The notes: generated by a model not told the origin, from the letters alone. A stretch of DNA of 16,292 nucleotides from 2-01-FULL-51-21 sp964348955 (GCA_964348955.1 CAYGEN010000016.1:1-16292); one strand, 5' to 3'; numbered from the stretch's first letter, positions 1 to 6,165 are shown. Made by a program: numbers and translations.

Positions 1-150
1 GGCGGCGCGAGGCGGGGTCGCGCGCGTTTTCAGCAGAAAACGACGTGTGACCATAAAGCGTGGGACGCTTTTGCCAGCCGGAGCAGGGCGGCGCGAGGCG
101 GGGTCGCGCGCGTTTTCAGCAGAAAACGACGTGTGACCATAAAGCGTGGG
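1..150. repeat. Two tandem 64-bp direct repeats with a REP-like hairpin
   Basis: Bases 1-64 and 87-150 are identical, giving an 86-bp period. The spacer after each copy still shares short blocks (TTTTGC, CCG), so the original unit was probably longer. Each copy contains an imperfect palindrome. In copy 1, CGTTTTC (25-31), loop AGCA (32-35) and GAAAACG (36-42) form a perfect 7-bp stem. It extends outward by 9 more pairs (16-24 with 44-52, two of them G-T) across a single bulged A at 43. Copy 2 has the same hairpin at 102-138. The left end is cut by the window, so more copies may lie upstream. No spacer or repeat pattern suggests CRISPR. Confidence 0.8.
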
Positions 151-199
151 GTATTTTGCGAACCGATAAGCTTTCGCTGACCAATGCACAAATTTAATG

Positions 200-271
200 G
201 CCTCCATAGTTCAACGGATAGAACACAAGCTTCCGGAGCTTGCGATGCGGGTTCGATTCCTGCTGGAGGCA
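200..271 (+). tRNA. tRNA-Arg (anticodon CCG)
   Basis: A full cloverleaf can be drawn by eye. Acceptor GCCTCCA (200-206) pairs with TGGAGGC (264-270). D-stem GTTC/GAAC encloses an 8-nt loop (209-224). Anticodon stem CAAGC/GCTTG encloses loop TTCCGGA (231-237), with anticodon CCG at 233-235, reading Arg codon CGG. T-stem GCGGG/CCTGC encloses TTCGATT (247-263). The discriminator is A271. The 3' CCA is not encoded (ATT follows), so CCA-adding enzyme is needed. The last 19 bases are copied at 412-430. Confidence 0.93.
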
Positions 272-430
272 TTGCAAAGCAATGTCCCCGGAGCACGCCA
301 ACTGTTTGGCGTGCGTCAGGAATCGAAAAGCGGAGCGTTATTTTGTCAGCAGACAAAAACGCGAGCTGGGGCTGCGACCGAGGCGAGCGACGGCGAGCCG
401 AGAATTGTAGCCGATTCCTGCTGGAGGCAT
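254..430. repeat. 19-bp duplication of the tRNA-Arg 3' end enclosing hairpin-rich DNA
   Basis: The 19 bases at 254-272 (T-loop, T-stem, acceptor 3' strand, and A/T) recur exactly at 412-430. The 139 bp between the copies hold a 9-bp stem with a CTGT loop (293-314). They also hold a second hairpin, TTTTGTC-AGCA-GACAAAA (341-358), with an outer GCGT/ACGC pair. CAGGAATCG at 317-325 is an inverted copy of CGATTCCTG at 412-420. The AGCA loop matches that of the repeats at 1-150. The arrangement resembles an att-like duplication or a small non-coding mobile repeat at a tRNA gene. No integrase is visible. Confidence 0.65.
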
Positions 431-444
431 CTGGAAGCATAATG

Positions 445-487
445 AAAAGTAAAAGTAGCAAGGTTTCACCTTGCTACTTTTACTTTT
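445..487. terminator. Bidirectional intrinsic terminator between tRNA-Arg and rpsT
   Basis: A perfect 19-bp inverted repeat (445-463 and 469-487) encloses a 5-nt TTTCA loop. The outer arm is AAAAG on the left and CTTTT on the right, so transcripts from either direction end the hairpin with a U-rich stretch. It lies between the plus-strand tRNA region and the 3' end of minus-strand rpsT, as expected for a shared terminator of convergent units. Confidence 0.85.
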
Positions 488-503
488 CTGATTGCGCAAC
501 CAA

Positions 504-767
504 CTATACCGCCTTTTTAATGAAAGCGGCGAGACGGGATTTCTTCCGCGAAGCGGTATTTTTCTTCAAGTAGTTTGTCTTCGCCGCTTTATCAAACACC
601 TGATACGCCTTCGGCAGAAGTGCCGCGGCTTCCTCCTTCTTCCCTGCGGCAAGGAGCTTTTTTATCTGCTTGACGACATCCTGCATTGCCGCTTTGCGGC
701 GCAGATTATACACGCGCTTGCGCGCGGAGTTTCCAATTGCCTCCTTTGCGGATTTCTTTATTGCCAT
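504..767 (-). CDS. rpsT: 30S ribosomal protein S20
   Basis: This 87-residue, very basic protein starts MAIKKSAKEAIGNSARKR. It carries the S20 pattern of an N-terminal RK-rich helix, a central VVKQIKKLLAAGKKEEAAALLPKAYQVFDKAAK stretch split by short turns, and the conserved KNTASRKKSRLAAFIKK end. S20 binds 16S rRNA early in assembly of the small-subunit body. The length is normal for the family. The frame is open 70 codons further upstream, but ATG at 765-767 gives the standard S20 N-terminus. There is no Shine-Dalgarno sequence. A -10-like TAAGAT ends 7 nt before the ATG, suggesting a leaderless mRNA. Confidence 0.96.
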   Translation of the reverse strand: MAIKKSAKEAIGNSARKRVYNLRRKAAMQDVVKQIKKLLAAGKKEEAAALLPKAYQVFDKAAKTNYLKKNTASRKKSRLAAFIKKAV

Positions 768-774
768 GGATAAT

Positions 775-802
775 ATCTTACTCAAGGTCTCAAAAAAAGC
801 AA
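775..802 (-). promoter_or_regulatory. Putative rpsT promoter (leaderless)
   Basis: On the minus strand a -35-like TTGCTT (802-797) is followed, after 16 bp, by TAAGAT (780-775). Only 7 nt separate the hexamer from the rpsT ATG, so transcription would begin at or next to the start codon. The -35 match is weak. Confidence 0.45.
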
Positions 803-886
803 CTTCTGAAAGAAAAGGAGAGAAAGTGATGAGTTTGTAGTAGAAACAAAAACACACCTTTATCAAGCACATGGGGCACAAAAAAT

Positions 887-949
887 GTAAGGGTGTAAGG
901 CAGTGTAAGGTGGCGGCATGTAGTGGTGTGTGAGGGTGTATGAGGGTGC
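887..949 (+). other. G/T-rich, C-poor intergenic tract
   Basis: Between rpsT and the left palindrome lies a stretch with strong strand asymmetry, made of degenerate units such as GGGTGTAAGG, AGTGTAAGG and GAGGGTGTATGAGGGTG. It has five or more G-runs and almost no C. No convincing coding signal is visible on either strand between 768 and 950. It could be a decayed tandem repeat or could form G-rich structure. Confidence 0.4.
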
Positions 950-950
950 T

Positions 951-988
951 AGTCAAAAATAGTGTACGACCGTACACTATTTTTGACT
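951..988. repeat. Left palindrome flanking the PaaX/Cas2-like gene
   Basis: This is a perfect inverted repeat of 18 bp arms (951-968 and 971-988) around a central AC. Arms read AGTCAAAAATAGTGTACG and its complement. It lies 57 bp beyond the stop codon of the PaaX/Cas2-like gene. A near-identical palindrome lies at 1675-1712, beyond the start of the same gene. The T5 run in the right arm could also help terminate transcription. Confidence 0.85.
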
Positions 989-1045
989 TTGACTAATCTC
1001 GCCCACATCCCCACATCACTGATTCTTACTTATGTATATCTGCAT

Positions 1046-1618
1046 CTACCGCGACAAACCGAAAAGTTTCCGTATCTGCAAGTCATTTTCAATCTTTTCA
1101 ACAATGACATAGAGTACGTCCTTGCCGATGTGCAAATCGGCCTTAAGAAGTGCGACAAGCTCCTCGCAGTCGTAGGGATATACCCAAACGCTGTTCTGGA
1201 GTCTCACAAAACCAAATGAGCTCATTTGTCGGCGTAATTTGTCACGAATCCTTCTGCGATACTCCGGTACATCAAAAATAACGAGTCGCCAGCGCTTATC
1301 CCACCTGCGTTTACGGCGAGACTGCATTTGCCCTTGTACAAGCATGAGCGCCCGTTCACCAAGCGGTGTGATGCGAATATATTTCTTTCCGCCGGATTCC
1401 ACAAAAACAATATACCCTTTCTCTGCAAGGCGGCCGGCGGCAGTTTTTGCTTGATATGTGAACTTTCCTTTCTTGCGACCATAGCCGAGCAACTGCAAAG
1501 CATTCGGCGCCATTGCGGCTACTGCAATTATGCCTACGGCGCCGACGGTAAGAAGTACCGCGCGTTGAACATTCTTATTTCTCCGCGTCCGCCGCGCTTC
1601 ATGTTCAAGTATTCCCAT
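1046..1618 (-). CDS. PaaX-like protein with Cas2-like domain and N-terminal hydrophobic segment
   Basis: The protein has 190 residues. Residues ~1-19 are strongly basic, and ~20-37 are hydrophobic (VLLTVGAVGIIAVAAMAPN), long enough for one membrane helix. Residues ~55-95 look like a winged-helix wing (LAEKGYIVFVE...YIRITPLGERAL). Residues ~105-190 match the ferredoxin-like, Cas2-like module found in the centre of PaaX repressors: WRLVIFDVPEYRRRIRD, then SSFGFVRLQNSVWVYP. This fold is shared with Cas2, but there is no CRISPR array or cas1 here, so a Cas2 role in adaptation is unlikely. A DNA-binding regulator is the best guess. The gene is bracketed by two palindromes, and the upstream one overlaps its -35 box. 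Start ATG 1616-1618 has no Shine-Dalgarno sequence. Confidence 0.72.
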   Translation of the reverse strand: MGILEHEARRTRRNKNVQRAVLLTVGAVGIIAVAAMAPNALQLLGYGRKKGKFTYQAKTAAGRLAEKGYIVFVESGGKKYIRITPLGERALMLVQGQMQSRRKRRWDKRWRLVIFDVPEYRRRIRDKLRRQMSSFGFVRLQNSVWVYPYDCEELVALLKADLHIGKDVLYVIVEKIENDLQIRKLFGLSR

Positions 1619-1650
1619 AAAAAATCATTACTTGGCAGACTTGCATATAA

Positions 1651-1680
1651 AGTATACACAGATAATGCATGCGCGGTCAA
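1651..1680 (-). promoter_or_regulatory. Promoter of the PaaX/Cas2-like gene, overlapped by the palindrome
   Basis: Reading the minus strand, TTGACC (1680-1675) is a good -35 box and TATACT (1656-1651) a good -10 box, with an 18-bp spacer. The -35 hexamer is the outer end of the palindrome at 1675-1712, so a protein bound there would block RNA polymerase. The predicted leader is about 25 nt. Confidence 0.6.
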
Positions 1681-1712
1681 AAATAGTACACGACCGTGTA
1701 CTATTTTTGACC
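1675..1712. repeat. Right palindrome (putative operator) upstream of the PaaX/Cas2-like gene
   Basis: This is a perfect inverted repeat of 18 bp arms (1675-1692 and 1695-1712) around AC. It shares TCAAAAATAGT and the central ACGACCGT with the palindrome at 951-988. It differs by GT to AC in one arm and the matching AC to GT in the other, so symmetry is preserved. Its outer end supplies the -35 box of the minus-strand gene. Confidence 0.85.
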
Positions 1713-1935
1713 GTTCCTTAGTTCCTTAGTTCCTTAGTTTAGCAAACAGGCAAACTTAGCACGCAGACAAACTAATACTCTGATTGATGCACGCAAGTGC
1801 GGCAGATTGTCTTTGAGATTTGAACATGAAGAAACGAAACAAACTAACAAACTGATGGCGACATGCGCTGTTTGCAGCCGTTTCCCCTGCCGCATACAGC
1901 TCCCACCTTGCGACGAGTTCGGGTATGATAGATGC
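1713..1935. other. Intergenic region before ruvA, with a tandem octamer
   Basis: Three perfect tandem copies of GTTCCTTA occupy 1713-1736, directly next to the right palindrome. A 7-bp inverted repeat, TTAGTTT (1734-1740) and AAACTAA (1769-1775), follows. The plus frame is open from 1807 into ruvA, but the translated extension resembles no RuvA N-terminus. I see no gene here. Confidence 0.5.
1924..1929 (+). promoter_or_regulatory. -10-like box immediately before ruvA
   Basis: TATGAT lies 6 nt upstream of the ruvA ATG, and no Shine-Dalgarno sequence is present. This supports both the chosen start and leaderless expression. No good -35 box is seen. Confidence 0.4.
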
Positions 1936-2508
1936 ATGATTGGAAGATTGGTTGGCTCGGTTGTGGAGTACCAGGACGGCTTTGTGATACTTGATGTCAA
2001 TGGCGTCGGTTATCTGATGCGGGTCACAACCGACACGATGCAAAAACTAAAAACAGCGAAGAAGGAGGTAGCGCTCCTTACCCACTTGGTGGTTAGGGAA
2101 AATACGCTTGACCTCTATGGATTTCTTGAAAGGGAAGAATTGACCTTTTTTGAACTTCTCCTCTCAGTGTCCGGTATCGGACCGAAAAGCGCTATCGCCA
2201 TATTAAGTATCGCCGACACCGGTACGCTTTTCTCCGCCATCGCTGAAGGCAACAGCGCGTACCTTACCAAGGTCGCTGGCATCGGCAAAAAAATGGCGGG
2301 TAAAATTGTGCTGGAATTACGGGATAAAATAGGCGCTCCGACGGAAACAATAAGCGCGGCGGGCCAGCATGATGCCGATGTCCTTGAAGCGCTTAAGTCG
2401 CTTGGCTACCAGACGGGAGAGTCCCGTGAAGCGCTCAAGCAGGTTCCGCGCGAAACAGAGGGCGCAGGCGGGCGCCTCAAAGCCGCGCTTAAAATTCTAG
2501 GAAAGTAA
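1936..2508 (+). CDS. ruvA: Holliday junction branch migration protein RuvA
   Basis: The 190-residue protein has the three RuvA domains. The N-terminal OB-fold begins MIGRLVGSVVEYQDGFVILDV. Two helix-hairpin-helix motifs follow (SVSGIGPKSAIAIL, then VAGIGKKMAGKIVLEL). A short C-terminal three-helix domain (DADVLEALKSLGYQ) is the part that contacts RuvB. RuvA tetramers hold the junction in square-planar form and guide the RuvB motor. The start at 1936 gives the canonical MIGRLxG N-terminus. ruvB lies about 12 kb away at 14339, so the two are not one operon, and no ruvC is present in the window. The Mur ligase gene begins 7 nt after the stop, suggesting co-transcription. Confidence 0.95.
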   Translation: MIGRLVGSVVEYQDGFVILDVNGVGYLMRVTTDTMQKLKTAKKEVALLTHLVVRENTLDLYGFLEREELTFFELLLSVSGIGPKSAIAILSIADTGTLFSAIAEGNSAYLTKVAGIGKKMAGKIVLELRDKIGAPTETISAAGQHDADVLEALKSLGYQTGESREALKQVPRETEGAGGRLKAALKILGK

Positions 2509-2515
2509 GAAAATA

Positions 2516-3784
2516 ATGCGCCAACTCCGCCAACTCATCTTGGAGCTCATACCCCCCAGCATTTTCCGCGCCCTCCAGAGCCCCTACCACTTTTTGCTCG
2601 CGCTCTTTGGAGCGCTTTGGTACCGTTTTCCTTCTCGCAGAATGCTCGTCATCGGCGTAACCGGCACGAAAGGAAAATCAACCACCGCGGAGCTCATCAA
2701 TGCCACTTTTGAAGAGGCGGGATTCTCCACCGCGCTCGCAAACACCATTCGATTTAAAATAGGCGTAGAATCGCGGCAAAACCGCTTTAAAATGACGATG
2801 CCTGGGCGTTTTTTCTTGCAGAAATTTCTTCGTCAAGCGGTAGATGCATCATGCTCCGTTGCCATACTTGAAATGACCTCGGAGGGCGTGAAGCAATCGC
2901 GACACAAATTTATAGCACTTGACGCGCTCGTCTTTACCAATCTCTCGCCGGAGCACATTGAGTCGCACGGCTCGTTTGAAAACTACGCGGCGGCGAAACT
3001 CAAGCTCGCCCAAGCACTTGCGCGCTCGCCTAAGCGCAAGCGCGTCATAGTCGCAAATGCCGACGACCCTTTTGGGGAGCGCTTCCTCGCGGAGGCATCC
3101 CCCGCCGAAAAACACCCCTTCCGCTTGGAGGACGCCAATCCGTTCACGCTTGGGGGCGACGGCATTGACTTCCAGTTTGCCGGTGCGGAAATGCACTCCC
3201 CGCTTATCGGCGCCTTCAATCTCTACAATCTGCTCGCCGCCGCCTCGCTCGCAGAGAGCTTCGGCATCGGGACTGAAACAATAGTTCGCGCATTTAAAAA
3301 AGTTGCACGCATCCCCGGGCGCGTGGAGTATATTGCAAACGACCGAGCATTTTCCATCATCGTGGACTACGCGCACACCGCCGATTCACTTCGCGCGCTC
3401 TATGAGGCATTCCCGAACATAAAGAAAATTTGCGTTCTCGGCGCGACCGGCGGCGGACGCGACCAATGGAAACGCTCACTGATGGGCAAAGTCGCCGACC
3501 AGTACTGCGCGCACGCGATAGTAACCGACGAGGACCCTTATGACGAAGACCCTTCGACGATTACTATGGATGTCGCAAAAGGATTTTCAAAACTGAAGCC
3601 TGAAATCATTATTGACCGTCGCGCGGCGATTCGTCGTGCGCTCACCATTGCAAAAAAGGGCGACGCGGTGCTTATTACCGGCAAAGGCACCGACCCATAT
3701 ATTATGAAAGCGTACGGAGAGAAGCTGCCGTGGAGCGACGCGGCAGTCGCACGCGAAGAGCTTGCGCTCCTACCTCGCCTCTAG
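2516..3784 (+). CDS. MurE-like Mur ligase family protein
   Basis: This 422-residue ATP-dependent ligase has the Mur central-domain P-loop VTGTKGKSTTAE (~residues 48-59). It also has an EMTSEG segment, the MurE-like NLSPEHIESHGSFENYAAAK, the HN-type stretch GAFNLYNLLAAASLA, and a C-terminal domain opening IPGRVEYI followed by DYAHTADSL. These support a UDP-MurNAc-peptide amino-acid ligase of peptidoglycan synthesis. MurE normally has about 100 residues before the P-loop, and here there are under 50, partly hydrophobic. The DNPR-type substrate motif of meso-DAP MurE is replaced by TDEDPYDEDP, so the amino acid added cannot be told. It follows ruvA by 7 nt. Its last 15 bp overlap the convergent S74 gene. 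Confidence 0.85.
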   Translation: MRQLRQLILELIPPSIFRALQSPYHFLLALFGALWYRFPSRRMLVIGVTGTKGKSTTAELINATFEEAGFSTALANTIRFKIGVESRQNRFKMTMPGRFFLQKFLRQAVDASCSVAILEMTSEGVKQSRHKFIALDALVFTNLSPEHIESHGSFENYAAAKLKLAQALARSPKRKRVIVANADDPFGERFLAEASPAEKHPFRLEDANPFTLGGDGIDFQFAGAEMHSPLIGAFNLYNLLAAASLAESFGIGTETIVRAFKKVARIPGRVEYIANDRAFSIIVDYAHTADSLRALYEAFPNIKKICVLGATGGGRDQWKRSLMGKVADQYCAHAIVTDEDPYDEDPSTITMDVAKGFSKLKPEIIIDRRAAIRRALTIAKKGDAVLITGKGTDPYIMKAYGEKLPWSDAAVAREELALLPRL

Positions 3785-4717
3785 CACTCTTACCCGAGCT
3801 TCAAGATTTGAGAGTTGAGCTTTGAGCGCGTCGTTTTCTGCCGAGAGTTCTTGAGTCGCTTTTATGAGCGCGGCAGTGAGCTGTGAGTATTCAATAGATT
3901 TATAGCCGGTCGTTTTGCTCGTCTTGACCGCTTCAGGAAACACCGCTTCAACATCTTGCGCAATGAGGCCGATATTTTCTTCCCCCGTACTTATGAGCGT
4001 GTAGCGCGCCGGCAACAGTTTGTTGATATCGGGAAGCGACGTTTGTAGCGGACGAATGTTTTCTTTTAAGCGCCGGTCCGAAGGCTGCTGAAAGTTGTCC
4101 GCCAGAACATTTCCCCTCACCTCAAGTTTTTGTGAAGGGTCATCGGGATATGTTCCGATACCAACCTTGCCGTCGGAAGTGATGCGCATACGTTCATGGG
4201 AGTCTTCTAGACTTCCTGGCGGCAGTCCAATGCCATTGGCGGTATAAAATTTCAACGTGCCTTTCCTACCCGCTTCTGTTGAAACACCTTCAACACCTTG
4301 ATATACACTCCTAATCGCCGCCATCTCATTGAAGCCAGAACTAAAATTGGTACCCTTAACCGTAGAACGGAAAGAAAGATTGGCACCGCTATTGTTTGTG
4401 CCGCTCGTGTTTTCAAGAGAGAGCATTGACGGCGTTCCGCCGGGATAATTTTCGGCAAGATGAACGAGCCGCTGTGGGTCAGTCGTCCCGACTCCGAGCC
4501 TGCCGTCAACATAAACGTCAGTGAACGAGCGCAGGAGGCCCGCGATAAACGGTCCCGCCTTTGTCTGCGTCACACCGCTTACATTGATCGGCGCGGGAGT
4601 GTTCCCGCCCGGCGGATTTGCGGTAGGGCCAGTCCACGCGGCTAGCGCGTACGAAGTACCAAAAGAGAGTACGAGCGCGAGTATGAGTATTTTGAGACCG
4701 TTCAGTGATTTTTGCAT
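3770..4717 (-). CDS. Secreted protein with C-terminal peptidase S74 (intramolecular chaperone) domain
   Basis: The protein has 315 residues. An N-terminal signal peptide (LKILILALVLSFGTSYALAA) is followed by a mature end rich in Pro/Gly/Asn (WTGPTANPPGGNTPAPINVSG), typical of exported Parcubacteria proteins. The middle has pseudo-repeats LGVGTTDPQRLVHL and VGIGTYPDDPSQKLEV, as in phage tail-fibre-like stalks. The C-terminus (~215-315) is the endosialidase chaperone domain, SDRRLKENIRPL...NIGLIAQDVEAVFPEAV...YSQLTAALIKATQEL. The Ser and Lys of SDxRxK match the self-cleavage dyad. It ends in a coiled coil (ENDALKAQLSNLEARVRVLEA). It is likely a trimeric surface fibre. The 3' end overlaps the Mur ligase gene by 15 bp in convergent orientation. 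Confidence 0.88.
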   Translation of the reverse strand: MQKSLNGLKILILALVLSFGTSYALAAWTGPTANPPGGNTPAPINVSGVTQTKAGPFIAGLLRSFTDVYVDGRLGVGTTDPQRLVHLAENYPGGTPSMLSLENTSGTNNSGANLSFRSTVKGTNFSSGFNEMAAIRSVYQGVEGVSTEAGRKGTLKFYTANGIGLPPGSLEDSHERMRITSDGKVGIGTYPDDPSQKLEVRGNVLADNFQQPSDRRLKENIRPLQTSLPDINKLLPARYTLISTGEENIGLIAQDVEAVFPEAVKTSKTTGYKSIEYSQLTAALIKATQELSAENDALKAQLSNLEARVRVLEAR

Positions 4718-4765
4718 ATTTGATAAGGATATAGGGATAGTAACCTATGGTAGGTAGTATACTGC

Positions 4766-5071
4766 TTATCTGCGCAGGTTGGGAATGGGAAACGATGCGG
4801 GTGCAATACTTTTGCGATACTCTTCTACAATCGCGGCTTTTTCTTCTTCAGAGAGCGGCGGCGGAGCGTTTTCCCGATACTCCTCCACAATCGCGGCTTT
4901 CTCCTCGTCAGTCAACGCACTAGAGTCATCTTGCTTAATCACACCGGTGAGGTAAAGCGCATACAAAACACCGCCGACAACGACCGCGAGCGCCACTATC
5001 CACATCGCGCGTTTGAATGATGTGTGATGAGGGCTTTTTTGCACTTCTTCTGCAGTGTTATCTATATTCAT
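4766..5071 (-). CDS. Small single-pass membrane protein with an internal duplication
   Basis: This 101-residue protein of unknown function starts MNIDNTAEEV. A hydrophilic N-terminus is followed by one clear transmembrane helix (residues ~23-45, MWIVALAVVVGGVLYALYLTG). Two copies of EEKAAIVEEYR (~60-70 and ~77-87) are separated by a proline-rich ENAPPPLSE linker. The DNA of the two copies differs mostly at synonymous third positions, so the duplication is old and the peptide is under constraint. The repeat is likely helical and extracytoplasmic. Its stop lies 48 bp upstream of the S74 gene start, in the same orientation, so they may share a transcript. Confidence 0.7.
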   Translation of the reverse strand: MNIDNTAEEVQKSPHHTSFKRAMWIVALAVVVGGVLYALYLTGVIKQDDSSALTDEEKAAIVEEYRENAPPPLSEEEKAAIVEEYRKSIAPASFPIPNLRR

Positions 5072-5226
5072 GGCTGTGTTTGTGAAGTAAATTGCGACAC
5101 CTTGTTACTTTTATATAAACACACCATGGCACAAATGCAAAAGCAAGGTGTGGAGAAGTATAGGGAAAATGGCTGGCGCTGAAATGAATTCTGAAAAAAA
5201 TCCTTAACAGCAAGCGAAGGACGGGC

Positions 5227-5232
5227 TAGTAT
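5227..5232 (+). promoter_or_regulatory. -10-like box before the LTD-like gene
   Basis: TAGTAT ends 9 nt before the ATG at 5242, and no Shine-Dalgarno sequence precedes the start. This is consistent with a leaderless or very short leader. Confidence 0.35.
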
Positions 5233-5241
5233 AGAGATACT

Positions 5242-6165
5242 ATGGACGCAAAAAAAGACCTGCTGTTTGTGCTTCTTATACTCTTTGTACTCGGTATCGC
5301 GTGGTTTGTAAGTGGCGGGCCGGAGCGCGCGGGGACAACGCTCCCTTTTCTTAATCCCCCGCCGCCCCTCGGCACGGGCGGAACCTACGGCACGCCGGGC
5401 GCCAACTTTTGGTGGCCGTTTCAAGAGACAATCGGCGGTAGCGGCGGCGGCAACGCCAAAGAAACAGGCGGCGGCGCTATGAGCGACACATCCTCTCGTC
5501 AAGGCAAGGTAGAGCTTCGCAATGCATATGGCGCTGAAGCCAACAAACCGAGTGAAGAATATGTAACGCTTGAAACACGCGGCAATGCGCCGATTGACAT
5601 TACCGGCTGGAAACTCCGAAGTAGCGTCACGGGCGGCGGCGCAAGCATCGGAAAAGGGGCAAAGCTCGCGTACTCCGCGCAAATAAATATTGAGGGGAAT
5701 GTGATGCTTGAGTCAGGAGACCGCGCAATTGTGGTGACCGGGCGTTCGCCGGTCGGCGTCTCGTTTCTCGTAAATAAATGCTCGGGATATTTTGAACAAT
5801 TCCAAAATTTTACCCCCTCACTTTACACACTGTGCCCGCGTCCGGCAGATGAGTTAAACGACTTCGGGCCGCGCAATCTGCCCGACGTGTGCATTGACTA
5901 CCTTGAGCGCACGCAGAACTGCCAGATGATACTATCGCCGCCGACAGACCTGCCGCCCGTATGCAACAGCTTCATTACGGAAAACATCAACTACAACTCC
6001 TGCGTTCAAAACCACAAAGGTGATGATGATTTTTACGGGTATCCGGGAAACGGACGCGAGTGGCGCATCTTTCTCAATCGCGACCAAGAGCTTTGGAAAC
6101 AAAAACGCGAGACCATAGAGCTCATTGATAAGAGCGGCGTCGTGGTTGATTCTTTCTCTTACTAA
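5242..6165 (+). CDS. Membrane-anchored surface protein with lamin-tail-like (LTD) domain
   Basis: The protein has 307 residues. One N-terminal membrane helix (~7-24, LLFVLLILFVLGIAWFVSGG) is followed by a Pro/Gly-rich linker (~25-85). An immunoglobulin-like LTD module (~88-170) follows: KVELRNAYG, EEYVTLETRGNAPIDITGWKL, LESGDRAIVVTG. The C-terminal half holds six cysteines (KCSGYF, LCPRP, VCIDYL, NCQMI, VCNSF, SCVQN), an even number suited to disulfides outside the cell. It closes with LNRDQELWKQKRETIELIDKSGVVVDSFSY, a typical last LTD strand. Function is unknown; surface attachment or envelope structure is plausible. The stop abuts the convergent methyltransferase stop with no spacer. Confidence 0.8.
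   Translation: MDAKKDLLFVLLILFVLGIAWFVSGGPERAGTTLPFLNPPPPLGTGGTYGTPGANFWWPFQETIGGSGGGNAKETGGGAMSDTSSRQGKVELRNAYGAEANKPSEEYVTLETRGNAPIDITGWKLRSSVTGGGASIGKGAKLAYSAQINIEGNVMLESGDRAIVVTGRSPVGVSFLVNKCSGYFEQFQNFTPSLYTLCPRPADELNDFGPRNLPDVCIDYLERTQNCQMILSPPTDLPPVCNSFITENINYNSCVQNHKGDDDFYGYPGNGREWRIFLNRDQELWKQKRETIELIDKSGVVVDSFSY

Noticed and set aside
1..150. CRISPR array
   Set aside because: Only two 64-bp copies with a 22-bp divergent spacer that is itself related between units. There are no cas genes; the Cas2-like protein is a PaaX-type fold.
30..461. 143-residue minus-strand frame and overlapping plus frames across tRNA-Arg
   Set aside because: They run through the tRNA and the repeats. The translation contains the familiar antisense-tRNA artefact (PPAGIEPAS) and has no protein-like character elsewhere.
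1046..1618. True Cas2 adaptation nuclease
   Set aside because: It is twice the length of Cas2 and has an N-terminal hydrophobic and winged-helix-like part. No cas1 or array is nearby.
1807..1935. N-terminal extension of ruvA
   Set aside because: RuvA canonically starts MIGRLxG, and the upstream residues have no family similarity.
5068..5682. 204-residue minus frame overlapping the LTD gene
   Set aside because: Antisense shadow. The plus frame has a signal anchor, domain pattern and cysteine pairs.
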